Below are positions 1-8,695 of a stretch of DNA of 63,262 nucleotides, in pieces; the first letter of the stretch is position 1; the number at the start of each line of letters is the position of its first letter. The notes under the pieces are model-generated. The model did no database searches. It had not been told where the DNA came from and worked only from the letters and a program-made list of their open reading frames with translations. A program made the translations under genes and the position numbers. Source of the DNA: Burkholderiales bacterium (GTDB lineage: Bacteria > Pseudomonadota > Gammaproteobacteria > Burkholderiales > Burkholderiaceae_C); NCBI GenBank assembly GCA_028872015.1, contig JAGWLO010000013.1, positions 1 to 63,262 of the forward strand. Direction: 5' to 3'.

Positions 1-66
1 GGCTTGCGGCATGCGATTTGCGTCCTGCGCTCCATTGGCGCTCACGCCCGCAACCTCCATGCTGTC

Positions 67-819
67 ATGACCCACCCGATCATCAAGAAGCTCTGCTCGG
101 CGCTGCTGGCCCTCGCGGCCGGCCTGGGGGCCGTCGGCTCGGCGCAAGGCGCGCTCGTCACCGGCCGGCTCGACCCATTATTCGGGAGCGTACTCACGGG
201 CACCTCTTTCGCCGGCACGGCCACGTTCTCGATTGCCGATGCCTGCCTCAGCCTGCTGCCGGCCAACGTCGGCGCCTTCATCTACCAAAGCTACAACTGT
301 GGTGGCGGCGGGTCCGGCATGAGCTTCCTCGGTGCCCAGGTCAACTTTTCCACCCCCTCGCCCAGCCCCTTGATCGGCAGCGTCACCTTTGCGCCCGATG
401 CGCCGGGCAGCAGCTCGATCCTGGGCATGTACGTCAAGGATGGCCAGGTGCTGGGCATCCAGTCGTCGGCCAACCCGCTCATCGGCACCTCCACCAGCCT
501 CGGTGGCTATTCGTTCTACCTGCTGTTCGGCACCACCAACCCGGTGATCGGCACGGGGGAGAACCACCCTCCCGGCCCTGAGAGTTCCAACGACGGCGAT
601 CTCGACGACCAGCCGCTGGCCGATTTGCAGCAATCGCGGTTGTTCGTGGCCGGCGAGACGCTCTGCACGGGCAATGCCGCGAGCACGGGTTGCGCGTCGT
701 CGTCGTCGAACGTTGCCGCCACCACGTTCGAGACCCCCGAGCCCGGCTCGCTCGCGCTCGCGCTCGGCGCGCTGACGCTGGGCCTCGTCGTCCGCCGCCG
801 CGCACCCCGGCGCGGCTAG
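67..819 (+). CDS. PEP-CTERM sorting domain exported protein
   Basis: About 250 residues. The N-terminus has a basic and hydrophobic signal peptide (lysine near residue 8, then an Ala/Leu-rich stretch ending near GSAQGA). The C-terminus has the full PEP-CTERM sorting signal: a PEP triplet followed by a hydrophobic Leu/Ala helix and a terminal Arg-rich tail (VVRRRAPRRG). Proteins of this class are sent across the inner membrane and handled by an exosortase/EpsH system, usually in biofilm or exopolysaccharide producers. The middle part is Gly/Ser-rich with no domain I recognise. I chose the ATG at 67 because the signal peptide starts cleanly there; an in-frame TTG at 4 is less likely. It converges with the next gene, with a 10-bp gap. 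Confidence 0.8.
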   Translation: MTHPIIKKLCSALLALAAGLGAVGSAQGALVTGRLDPLFGSVLTGTSFAGTATFSIADACLSLLPANVGAFIYQSYNCGGGGSGMSFLGAQVNFSTPSPSPLIGSVTFAPDAPGSSSILGMYVKDGQVLGIQSSANPLIGTSTSLGGYSFYLLFGTTNPVIGTGENHPPGPESSNDGDLDDQPLADLQQSRLFVAGETLCTGNAASTGCASSSSNVAATTFETPEPGSLALALGALTLGLVVRRRAPRRG

Positions 820-829
820 GCGCCCGCGC

Positions 830-3643
830 TCAGGCGGCCACGGCCGCCGGGGCGGTGCGGGCCAGCGCGGCGCGCACGGCGTCGTCCAGGTCCCAGGCCG
901 AGCCTTCGGCCCAGGCCTGGGCGTAGCGCTCCTCGCCCATCGCCTCGCGCACGCGGTCGAGCTTGGCGCGCCGGGCCGGCGCGCGGCGCGGCGGCAGCAC
1001 CACGCCCAGCCGCTCGCGGGCATGGTCCACCGCGGCGGCCAGCCGCACGCCCAGGTCGTCGCGGCCGCAGCGCACCGCCAGCGCCGAGTGGTCGTCCAGG
1101 CAGGCCAGCAGGTCTTCGCGCATCTCGAGCGCCCGGAAGGCCCGCAGCGCGTCGCTCAGCCGCTGCTCGGCGGCCTCGACCTGGCCGTCCACCATGTCGG
1201 CCTTGCCCAGCCAGCGCTGGGTGCGCGCCTCGCCGCGCTTGTCGCCGGCCTCGGTGCAGACGATCAGCGAGCGCTGGAAGCGCGCGCGCGCGGCGGCGGT
1301 TTCGCCGGCCTCGAAGGCCAGCTCGCCCAGGGCCAGCTCGCACTCGCCCTCGACTTCCTGGTGCTGGATGCGGCGGCTCAGCGCCAGGCCTTCCTCGAGC
1401 GTGCTGCGCGCGCGCTGCGCGTTGCCGGCATAGGCGTCGATCTGGCCCAGGTGCAGCAGGCCGATGGCCTCGCCCACGGTCTCGCCCAGGGCGCGGAAGA
1501 GCTCCAGCGCCTCGAGCTCGCTCTCGCGCGCGGCGGCCGCGTCGCCGGCCGGCAGCCGTGCCATCGACAGGGTGGACAGCGTGGCGGCAATGTCGAAGCT
1601 GTCGGCCAGGCGCCGCCGCAGCGCCAGGCAGGCCTCCAGCATCTGGCGCGCCTGGGCGTAGTCGCTCTGGCTTTCGGCCAGCGCGGCGCCGACGTAGAGG
1701 GCGTGGGCGTACACCCGGTCCGAGGCCTGGATCTCGGGCAGCGCGAGCATGGCGCGGACGATGCCGCGGCCCTCGCCGGCATAGCCGCGCAGGATCCAGA
1801 AGCCCTGCAGGGCCACCGCCAGCTTGACCGCGATGATGCGGTCGACGCCGCCGGCCAGCGCCAGCGCGATGGCGGCGCGCACGTTGTCGAGCTCGGCCTC
1901 CAGGCGCCAGATCCACTCGGCATGCTCGGCGCCGGTCAGCCCCTGGTTCGCGGCCTTGGCGATGGTCAGGAAATGCTCGGCGTGCCGCGCTGCGGTGGCC
2001 TGCGCGTGGCCGGCCTGCTCGAGCTTCTCGCGCCCGTAGTCGCGGATCGTCTCCAGCATGCGGTAGCGCGAGCTCGTTTCGCGCTCGTCGAGCATCACCA
2101 GCGACTTTTCGACCAGCGACTCGACGAGGTCGAGCATGTCCTCGGGCGCCAAGGGCTCGTCGCCGCAGACCGCCTCGGCCGCGGCGAGATCGAAGCCGCC
2201 GGCGAACACGCTCAGGCGATCGAGCAGCGTGCGCTCGTTCGGCTCCAGCATGTCGTACGACCAGTCGACCAGCGCGCGCAGGGTCTGCTGGCGCTCGAGC
2301 AGCACGCGGCCGCCGCCGGTGAGGATCTTGTAGCGGTCCTTCAGGCGCGCGTTGATGTCGCTGACGCCGAGCGTGCGTATCCGCGCGGCGGCCAGCTCTA
2401 TCGCGAGCGGGATGCCCTCCAGCCGCGCCACCAGCTCGGCCACCGCCGGCGCCTCGCGCTCGGTCAGCGCGAAGCTGGGCTTGTGGAGCTGGGCGCGGTC
2501 GACGAACAGGCGCACCGCGGTCGATCGGCGCAGGGTCTGGAGGTCATCGCCGCGCTGCGGCACCGGCAGCGGCAGCACCGGCACGCACTGCTCGCCGGGC
2601 ACCCGCAGCGCCTCGCGGCTGGAGGCGATGAAGCGCACCTGCGGGGCCGCGCGCAGCACCGCGTTGGCCAGCTCGGCCGCGGCCTTCACCAGGTGCTCGC
2701 AGTTGTCCATCACGAACAGCACGCGGCGCGATTTCAGGTAGGCGCACAGCGTCTGCAGCAGCGGCCGGTCGGGCTCCTCGCGCAGGCCCAGCACCTGGGC
2801 CGCCTCGCCCAGCACCAGCGCCGGGTCGCGGATCGGCGCCAGGTCGAGGAACCAAACGCCGTCGGGGTATTGCGGCATCACCTCGGCGGCCGCCTGCAGC
2901 GACAGCCGCGTCTTGCCCAGGCCGCCCATGCCCAGCAGCGTGAGGAGCCGCGCGCCGGCGATGCGGGCCTTGATCTCGGCCAGCTCGCGCTCGCGGCCGA
3001 TGAACGAGCTGGTCTGCTGCGGCAGGTTGTTCGGGATCTCGGCCACCGGCAGCCAGCGCTCGCCGCTGCGCACCACCCGGTACACCTTCTCGCCGTTGGG
3101 CGGCGCCACGAACGGCGCCTCGGGCCCGCCGAGCTCGAACAGCTCGACCGGCTCGGTCACGCCCTTCATCACCCAATGCCCATGCGATTCGGCGCGCAAG
3201 GCGGTCTCGCCCAGGGCGGCCCGCGCCTCGGCGGTCAGCAGCAGCTGCCCGCCCACGGCCAGCGACATCACGCGTGCCGCGACGGGCTTGGCCAGGCCGT
3301 CCACTTCCAGCGGCTTGGCGCCGCGGGCCACGTCCTCGGGGCTGTTCTCGCGCAGGATCACCGGCCCCACGTGCAGGCCGGCACGGGCCTTCAGCGGCAC
3401 CGGCATCGCGCCCAGCGCGCGGTGGTAGGCCAGCGCGTAGCCCACGGCATCGGCCGCGTGCTCGAACAGCAGCAGCATGCCGTCGGTCTTGTCGATCTCC
3501 AGGCCCCGCCAGGCCGGCAGCAGGTCGCGCGCGGCGCGGTCGTGGGCGGCCCAGACGGCGGCCATGGCCTGATCGCCGAGTTGCTCTGACAGCCGCGTGC
3601 TGTCGACCACATCGGTCAACAGGAGGGCTCGGACGGAGGTCAT
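830..3643 (-). CDS. Adenylate/guanylate cyclase-domain protein with NB-ARC-like ATPase and helical repeats
   Basis: 937 residues. Residues 1 to about 170 form a class III nucleotide cyclase-like domain (LLTDVVDST with a metal-type Asp, then DKTDGMLLLF). Residues about 215-480 form a STAND/NB-ARC-like ATPase with Walker A GMGGLGKT and a VLFVMDNCEHL Walker B segment. The remainder is Ala/Leu/Glu-rich helical repeat, probably TPR-like. This architecture is known from large bacterial signalling regulators in which ATP-driven oligomerisation is linked to an N-terminal output or sensor domain. No DNA-binding domain replaces the cyclase here. Whether the cyclase domain is catalytically active cannot be told from sequence alone. 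It stands alone on its strand, with 195 bp before ApbE. Confidence 0.8.
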   Translation of the reverse strand: MTSVRALLLTDVVDSTRLSEQLGDQAMAAVWAAHDRAARDLLPAWRGLEIDKTDGMLLLFEHAADAVGYALAYHRALGAMPVPLKARAGLHVGPVILRENSPEDVARGAKPLEVDGLAKPVAARVMSLAVGGQLLLTAEARAALGETALRAESHGHWVMKGVTEPVELFELGGPEAPFVAPPNGEKVYRVVRSGERWLPVAEIPNNLPQQTSSFIGRERELAEIKARIAGARLLTLLGMGGLGKTRLSLQAAAEVMPQYPDGVWFLDLAPIRDPALVLGEAAQVLGLREEPDRPLLQTLCAYLKSRRVLFVMDNCEHLVKAAAELANAVLRAAPQVRFIASSREALRVPGEQCVPVLPLPVPQRGDDLQTLRRSTAVRLFVDRAQLHKPSFALTEREAPAVAELVARLEGIPLAIELAAARIRTLGVSDINARLKDRYKILTGGGRVLLERQQTLRALVDWSYDMLEPNERTLLDRLSVFAGGFDLAAAEAVCGDEPLAPEDMLDLVESLVEKSLVMLDERETSSRYRMLETIRDYGREKLEQAGHAQATAARHAEHFLTIAKAANQGLTGAEHAEWIWRLEAELDNVRAAIALALAGGVDRIIAVKLAVALQGFWILRGYAGEGRGIVRAMLALPEIQASDRVYAHALYVGAALAESQSDYAQARQMLEACLALRRRLADSFDIAATLSTLSMARLPAGDAAAARESELEALELFRALGETVGEAIGLLHLGQIDAYAGNAQRARSTLEEGLALSRRIQHQEVEGECELALGELAFEAGETAAARARFQRSLIVCTEAGDKRGEARTQRWLGKADMVDGQVEAAEQRLSDALRAFRALEMREDLLACLDDHSALAVRCGRDDLGVRLAAAVDHARERLGVVLPPRRAPARRAKLDRVREAMGEERYAQAWAEGSAWDLDDAVRAALARTAPAAVAA

Positions 3644-3838
3644 CGGGGTGGCGGGCGGGTTCGGCGGCGAGTATGCCCGCGAATGTCGCTGCGCCGCAGC
3701 GCCACGGCGCGGGCGCCTTGAGTTCGCCGGACCCCAGGTGCAGCCGCGTCACCGGGCCGGCGGCGCGATGGTCAGCGCAAGCACCGTCCCGCCCCGCCGC
3801 GGCGGGCCGTGGCTGCCAGCGGCCGGCGCCGGCCACCG

Positions 3839-4834
3839 CTAGTCGGCCGCGGCGGGCAGCAACAGACCGGGCGAGGCGTGCAGCACGCCCTGCGCGTCCA
3901 CCACCACGGCCTGGGTGCCGGGCACGCCGGCCACCAGCGCCATGCCGCGCTCGACCCCGAGCACGAACACGGCCTTGGACAGCGCCTCGCTGGTGAGCCC
4001 GTCGTCGGCCAGGATGGTGACGCTGCGCACGCCGCGCGGGCTGCAGCCGGTGGCCGGATCGATCAGCGGGTGGCCATGCCCGTTGCGGTCGTCGACGCCG
4101 CGCGCGCAGTCGCCCGAGGTGGAGATCGACACGTCCCGCAGCGGCCGCACGGCCATGTCCGCGCCCGGCCGCCGCGGGTCGCGGAGGGCCACGCTCCAGG
4201 GTCGACCGCGGCCGTCGCCCACGACGCGGCTGTCGCTGCCGGCGCTGACGATGGCGTGGCTGATGCCGCGCCGGCGCAGGATGGCGGCGGCGTTGTCCAC
4301 GGCGTGCCCCTTGGCGAAGCCGCCCAGGTCGATGCGCATGCCTTCGCGGGCGAAGCGCAGGCTGCGCGCGCGGGCGTCCAGGCGCAGGCCCTTCCAGCCC
4401 ACGCACTCGCAGGCGGCGGCCAGCGCGGCGGCGTCGGGGCGCACGCGCTGGCGGTAGTCGTACAGCTGGCCGGCGGCGGCGTAGCTGATGTCGAAGGCGC
4501 CGCCGCTGAGCTGCGAGAACGCCAGCGCTCGCTCGACCAGCCGGCCCATCTCCTCGGACAGCGGCACCGCGCGCTGGGCCGCTTCGCGGTTGATGCGCGA
4601 CAGCTCCGAGCCCGGCTTGTGCGGGCTCATCAGGCGGTCGATGCGGTGCATCTCGTCCATCACCGCGGCGGCGGCGGCTTCGCCCTGGCGGCGGTCGTCG
4701 GCCCACAGCTCGACCGTGATCGCCGTGCCCATGATGGCTTCCTCGCGCTTCAGCCAGCCGCCGGCGGCACGCGCGATGCCGCGCGTGTGGAAGTCGAACT
4801 GGAGCTGGCCCGGTCGGGTGGTGGCGAACAGCAT
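3839..4834 (-). CDS. apbE: FAD:protein FMN transferase (ApbE family)
   Basis: 331 residues from the ATG at 4834. ApbE proteins flavinylate threonine residues of NQR/RNF-type subunits or FMN-binding-domain proteins. The family marks are the EEAIMGTAITVELWA start segment, the HRIDRLMSPHKPGSELSRIN region, the GGAFDISYA motif, the DLGGFAKGHAVD motif and a C-terminal LTSEALSKAVFVLG. It has no obvious lipobox; a longer frame reaches 4993, but its extra residues are Arg/Cys-rich and look like translated intergenic DNA. No NQR or RNF genes lie in the window, so its target is not visible. The cytochrome and YceI genes at 8-10.5 kb are the nearest redox genes, though no direct link is shown. Confidence 0.85.
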   Translation of the reverse strand: MLFATTRPGQLQFDFHTRGIARAAGGWLKREEAIMGTAITVELWADDRRQGEAAAAAVMDEMHRIDRLMSPHKPGSELSRINREAAQRAVPLSEEMGRLVERALAFSQLSGGAFDISYAAAGQLYDYRQRVRPDAAALAAACECVGWKGLRLDARARSLRFAREGMRIDLGGFAKGHAVDNAAAILRRRGISHAIVSAGSDSRVVGDGRGRPWSVALRDPRRPGADMAVRPLRDVSISTSGDCARGVDDRNGHGHPLIDPATGCSPRGVRSVTILADDGLTSEALSKAVFVLGVERGMALVAGVPGTQAVVVDAQGVLHASPGLLLPAAAD

Positions 4835-4933
4835 GGCGGCGGCGATTCCGGTGGGGCGCGCGCGGGGGCCGCGGCGCAAGGCGTGCCGGCACGGTAGCGG
4901 CCGCCCTGCGCGCCAGCGGTGACCGCTGGTGCA

Positions 4934-4949
4934 CATCTGCGAGCAGATG
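4934..4949. promoter_or_regulatory. Palindrome in the apbE / response-regulator gap
   Basis: Perfect 7-bp arms CATCTGC/GCAGATG with a 2-bp centre, lying between the apbE start and the response-regulator stop. It could be an operator upstream of apbE or the stem of a terminator for the two-component operon. There is no T-run on either side, so the terminator reading is weak. Confidence 0.3.
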
Positions 4950-5060
4950 CTTCCGCCTCGCGCGCGGGCCGCAACGGGCGTGAATTGCTGCACGCCCGGC
5001 GGGCGTCGACGGCATCGCGGGCCGCAGGCGCCGACCGCATCAGGCCCGGCGGGCGGGCGC

Positions 5061-5897
5061 TTACATGCCCTTGAACAGCCCCGTGTAGCTGCGGCTGACC
5101 TCGAGCTTCTCGGGGTGGCCCTTCACGCTCACGATCTGGCGCCCGCGGAAGTCGCGCGTGACGCCGGCGATCGACTTCACCGCCACCAGCGTGCTGCGGT
5201 GGATCTGCCAGAACAGGCGCGGGTCGAGCTCGTCCACCAGCTCCTTGATGGGCTTGCGGATCAGCGCCTCGACCTGCGCCGTCTGCACCCGCGTGTACTT
5301 CTCGTCGCTGATGAAGAACAGCACCTCGTCGACCGGGATCATCTGGATCGCCGGGCCCACGGTGGCCTGGATCCACTGCAGGTAGGCCGGCGCCTGGCCC
5401 GGGTTCAGCCGCGCCGACAACCGGTGCAGCAGCTGCTGCAGGTGCGGACCCGGCGGGCCCTCGGCGCCGCTGGCCCGGGCCGCCAGGCGCTGCTGGATGC
5501 GCTGCACCGTCAGCAGCAGCCGATCGCGCTCGGCCGGCTTCAGCACGTAGTCGGCCACGCCCTGCTCGAAGGCCTCGACCGCGTACTGGTCGTAGGCGGT
5601 GATGAACACGATCTCGGGCAGCGGCTCGTCGTCGTCGCCCGCGCCCTCGCGCGGCGGCAGCTGCGCGATCTGGCGCGCCGCCTCCACGCCGGTGAGCCCG
5701 GGCATGCGGATGTCCAGGAACACGATCTCGGGCCGCAGCGCGGCGACCATCTCCACCGCCTCCAGCCCGTTGCGCGCCTCGCCCACGATCTGCAGCGCCG
5801 GCCAGACCTCGGCCAGGCGGGCGCGCAGCTGCTCGCGCATCAGGCGTTCGTCGTCGGCCAGCACGGCGCGCGGCGCCAGCGTGTCGGGGCTGTTCAT
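5061..5897 (-). CDS. LytTR-family response regulator
   Basis: 278 residues. The N-terminal receiver domain (about 1-125) carries acidic residues ADDE near 14-17, the phosphoacceptor D62 in FLDIRMPG, the T in FITAYDQ, and the K in DYVLKPA. The C-terminal half (about 170-278) is a LytTR DNA-binding domain with the segments VDEVLFFISDEKYTRVQT and PRLFWQIHRSTLVAVKSI. This is the AlgR/LytR/YehT class, which binds direct repeats upstream of targets. It is the last gene of a three-gene operon: kinase, membrane protein, then this regulator 29 bp downstream. It should be phosphorylated by the kinase at 6460-7944. Confidence 0.9.
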   Translation of the reverse strand: MNSPDTLAPRAVLADDERLMREQLRARLAEVWPALQIVGEARNGLEAVEMVAALRPEIVFLDIRMPGLTGVEAARQIAQLPPREGAGDDDEPLPEIVFITAYDQYAVEAFEQGVADYVLKPAERDRLLLTVQRIQQRLAARASGAEGPPGPHLQQLLHRLSARLNPGQAPAYLQWIQATVGPAIQMIPVDEVLFFISDEKYTRVQTAQVEALIRKPIKELVDELDPRLFWQIHRSTLVAVKSIAGVTRDFRGRQIVSVKGHPEKLEVSRSYTGLFKGM

Positions 5898-5926
5898 GGC
5901 GCGATGCTAAGCCGCGGGCGGCGTGC

Positions 5927-6463
5927 TCAGGCCACGGCGGGACGCCGCCGCAGCAGCAGCCACAGCAGCAGGGCCGGCAGCCACAGCGGCGCCAGCAGCA
6001 GCGCGGCCACGCCGGCCGTTGCCAGCAGCGCCACGCCCACGCCCACCACCGCGGCCAGCAAGCCCAGCAGCACCGCCAGCGGCACGACCACGGCCAGCAC
6101 GGTGAACACCGCGGCCAGCGCCAGCGGCAGGCCCAGCAGCAGCAGGCCCCCGTGGGCCTGCACCTCGGGCGGCAGCGGCAGGCCGTCGATCACCACCGGG
6201 CCGCCATCGCCTGCGCCGCCCGCGCTGCCCCAGCGGCCCCAGTCCGCCCAGTCCCCCCAATCGGCACTGCCGATCTGCACATGCAGCCCGGCACCGTCGT
6301 GGCGGGCCAGGCCCAGCAGGGCCTGGGCCGTCAGCGCCGCCAGGGCCAGCCCGGTGACCAGCAGCCCGGCCAGCAGCCAGGGCCACCAGCGGCGGCGCCG
6401 AGCGGGCGGGCGGGCGCCGGCCGCGGCCGCGGGGCGGAAGGCGCGGATGTCGTCGTCGGTCAT
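5927..6463 (-). CDS. Small polytopic membrane protein between kinase and regulator
   Basis: 178 residues. The ATG at 6463 overlaps the kinase stop codon as ATGA, so translation is coupled. It has a basic N-terminus (RRRRWW), one membrane helix, then a short predicted external segment with the tryptophan repeat DWGDWADWGRWG. Two or three strongly hydrophobic Leu/Val/Ala helices follow, and the protein ends LLLRRRPAVA. I do not recognise a family. Its place between a LytS-like kinase and a LytTR regulator suggests an accessory or sensor role, but this is inference. The Gly-rich loop resembles in style the external part of the kinase (GIRIG and HVQIG type segments). Confidence 0.65.
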   Translation of the reverse strand: MTDDDIRAFRPAAAAGARPPARRRRWWPWLLAGLLVTGLALAALTAQALLGLARHDGAGLHVQIGSADWGDWADWGRWGSAGGAGDGGPVVIDGLPLPPEVQAHGGLLLLGLPLALAAVFTVLAVVVPLAVLLGLLAAVVGVGVALLATAGVAALLLAPLWLPALLLWLLLRRRPAVA

Positions 6464-7944
6464 GCGTGCGCTCCTTCGACGGTGCGGTAGGGCACCGTGA
6501 TCGTCACCACCGTGCCGCCCGGCGGGTTGGCTGCCACGGTCAGCGTGGCCTTCGGGCCGTACAGCAGCTGCAGCCGCTCGCGGATGTTGGCCAGGCCCAC
6601 GCCGGTGCCGGCGGTGGCGGCCTTGCCGAATCCCAGGCCGGTGTCGGCCACCGTCACCTGCAGCTTGCCGTGCACGATCTCGGCCGCCAGGCGCAGCCGG
6701 CCGCCCTCGGCCTTGGGCTCCAGGCCGTGCTTGATGGCGTTCTCCACCAGGGTCTGGATCATCATGGGCGGGAATTCGGCCGACAGCAGGCCGTCGGGCA
6801 CCGCGATCTCGGTCGCCAGCCGCTCTTCCATCCGCACCTTCAGGATCTCGAGGTAGGGCCGGATCACCGCCAGCTCGCGCCCCAGGTCGCGCACGCCCGG
6901 GCTGCCGTTGCCGCTGGCCTCGCGCATGGTCGGCATGCTGGCGCGCAGCAGCGCGATCAGGTTCTTCTGCATCGTGCTCGCGCGCGGCGGATCGGTTTCG
7001 ATCAGGTGGTCGATCGAGGCCAGCGTGTTGAACAGGAAGTGCGGCTCCACCTGGGCCTGCATGGCCGCCATCCGCGCCTCGACCACCTGGCGCTTGAGCG
7101 ACTCGGCCTCGGCCGTCTCGGTGGCCTGCGCCGCCTTCACCTCGGCCTGCAGGCGCCCCTTGTAGGTGTACTTGATGATCGCCGAGGCCACGATCCACAG
7201 CAGCGTGAACTGGCGCAGCGCGTCGCCGATGCCCACCCGCGTGACCCGGGTGCGCGGCAGGTCGTCGGCCTGCGACAGCTCGGCGGCCGCCTGAGCCGCC
7301 GCGGCCCGCGCCTGCTGCGCCTCGGCCCGGGCCTGCGCCACCTGCGCGCGCGCCTGCCGCTCTGCATCGGCCACCTCGCGGCGCGCCTGCTCCAGGGCCT
7401 GGCGCACGCTGTCGCTGGCGGCGCCGGGCGGCAGCGAGATGTGCACGCCCGCCTCGGCGCCCGAGGCGGCCGGCCGGGCGGCGTTCGGCGGCTGCTTGGG
7501 CCCGATGCGGATGCCGTCCTTGCCGATGTCGATCTCCACGCCTTCGCCCGACTGCGGCTTGGTGATGTGGATGCTCGTGCCGGCTTCGGGGGCGTGGTCG
7601 GTGCCGACGCTGCCGTCGCTGCCATCGGGCGGCGCCGCGGGTGCTGCCGGTGCCACCGGTGACATGGGCGGCGGCGGGGACGGCAGCCGCCGCGCGGGCG
7701 GCAGCTGCTCGGTGATGCGCCAGGTCAGCGGCGGCACGTCGTGCACCATGTCCACCGCCACCAGCAGGGCCACGGACAGCAGGATGAAGCGGCGCCAGCT
7801 GATGCCCACCAGCCAGTTGGCGTAGGCGTGGTAGGCGCGCAGGCCGGTGGCGGCCAGCTCCTGCCAGCGCTGGCGCCGCTGCAGGCGCCAGGACGCGGCG
7901 GACCCCGGGGGCGGGGCGTCGGGGCCGGCGGGGGGGGCAGTCAT
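6460..7944 (-). CDS. LytS/YehU-type sensor histidine kinase
   Basis: 494 residues from the ATG at 7944 (a Met-Thr-Ala-Pro start after a long non-coding-like extension). Two membrane helices are visible (ILLSVALLVAVDM and FTLLWIVASAIIKY). They enclose a Pro-rich and then Ala/Arg/Glu/Gln-rich segment with strong coiled-coil character. The kinase core has the His_kinase motif EPHFLFNTLASI (phosphoacceptor His302), the N-box LVENAIKHG and the G-box DTGLGF, which is the internal His_kinase plus HATPase layout of the LytS group. It is first in an operon with the small membrane protein (4-bp overlap) and the LytTR regulator. The external segment also holds DIGKDGIRIG and HISLPPG, with no recognised ligand domain. 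Confidence 0.9.
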   Translation of the reverse strand: MTAPPAGPDAPPPGSAASWRLQRRQRWQELAATGLRAYHAYANWLVGISWRRFILLSVALLVAVDMVHDVPPLTWRITEQLPPARRLPSPPPPMSPVAPAAPAAPPDGSDGSVGTDHAPEAGTSIHITKPQSGEGVEIDIGKDGIRIGPKQPPNAARPAASGAEAGVHISLPPGAASDSVRQALEQARREVADAERQARAQVAQARAEAQQARAAAAQAAAELSQADDLPRTRVTRVGIGDALRQFTLLWIVASAIIKYTYKGRLQAEVKAAQATETAEAESLKRQVVEARMAAMQAQVEPHFLFNTLASIDHLIETDPPRASTMQKNLIALLRASMPTMREASGNGSPGVRDLGRELAVIRPYLEILKVRMEERLATEIAVPDGLLSAEFPPMMIQTLVENAIKHGLEPKAEGGRLRLAAEIVHGKLQVTVADTGLGFGKAATAGTGVGLANIRERLQLLYGPKATLTVAANPPGGTVVTITVPYRTVEGAHA

Positions 7945-8081
7945 CGGGGCGGGCGGCGGGCTGTCACGGAACCCACTGTACGCAGGCCCGGGCGCGGTGC
8001 CAGCGCCGGGCGACGCAGCGCGGCACCGCGCCGACAGGCTGCCGGCGCGCCGGATGGCCGGCGCCGCGCCCGACGGCGCGC

Positions 8082-8687
8082 TCAGCGCCGCCGGGCCTCG
8101 ACCGAGATCTGCAGCCGCACCCGGTTGCCCACGAAGGGCAGGCCGAAGGTGATGCCGAAATCGCTGCGGTCGAACGCGGCTTCGAAGTCGCCGCCGCACA
8201 CCTGCACCGGTGCCGCGCCGCTGCGCTCGGTGCGGCAGGCGAAATGCTCGGCCCGCAGCGTCAGCGGCTGGCTCACGCCGCGCAGCGTGAACTCGCCGCG
8301 CAGCGCGGCCGGCTGGCCGTGGTCGAAGCGGATGTGGCTGGCCACGAAATAGGCCTGCGGCCAGGCCTGGGTGGCCAGCAGGTCGGCGCGCCGGATGCGC
8401 GCGGTGAAGACCGGGAGGCCGGCGTCGACGGTGCCGGTGGGGATGGTCAGCCCGACGTAGCCGGTGCCGGCCTCGGGGTCCAGCGTCACCGTGCCCGCCA
8501 CCGGGCCGATGCGGCCGCGCAGCGTCGAGGTGTCGAAGTGCAGCAGCGAGAACTGCACGAAGGTCTGTTCGGGGATCAGGTCGTACACGGCCGGCGCTGC
8601 CGCGGCCGGCCGCGCTGCGCCGGCCAGCAGCAGCGCGGCCAGGGCCAGCCCGTGGGTGGCCGGCCTGCGGCCCGGCGACGTCGGCAT
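8082..8687 (-). CDS. YceI family periplasmic protein (copy 1)
   Basis: 201 residues with a signal peptide (LALAALLLAGAARPAAAAP) followed by the YceI lipocalin-like barrel. YceI proteins bind isoprenoid-type lipids in the periplasm. Visible marks are FVQFSLLHFDTSTLRGRIG near the N-terminus, a central AYFVASHIRFD segment and GEFTLRGVSQPLTL, ending FGITFGLPFVGNRVRLQISVEA. The ATG at 8687 sits 8 bp from the next copy's stop codon. It is last in the b561-YceI-YceI-YceI run. Two cysteines (CRTE and QVCGGDF) are shared with the neighbouring copy and could form a disulfide. Confidence 0.88.
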   Translation of the reverse strand: MPTSPGRRPATHGLALAALLLAGAARPAAAAPAVYDLIPEQTFVQFSLLHFDTSTLRGRIGPVAGTVTLDPEAGTGYVGLTIPTGTVDAGLPVFTARIRRADLLATQAWPQAYFVASHIRFDHGQPAALRGEFTLRGVSQPLTLRAEHFACRTERSGAAPVQVCGGDFEAAFDRSDFGITFGLPFVGNRVRLQISVEARRR

Positions 8688-8695
8688 CGCGGGGC

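Noticed and set aside
1022..3589. A long plus-strand frame over the cyclase/ATPase gene
   Set aside because: Composition is Gln/His/Arg-rich and no motif is visible; the minus strand has clear Walker A and cyclase motifs.
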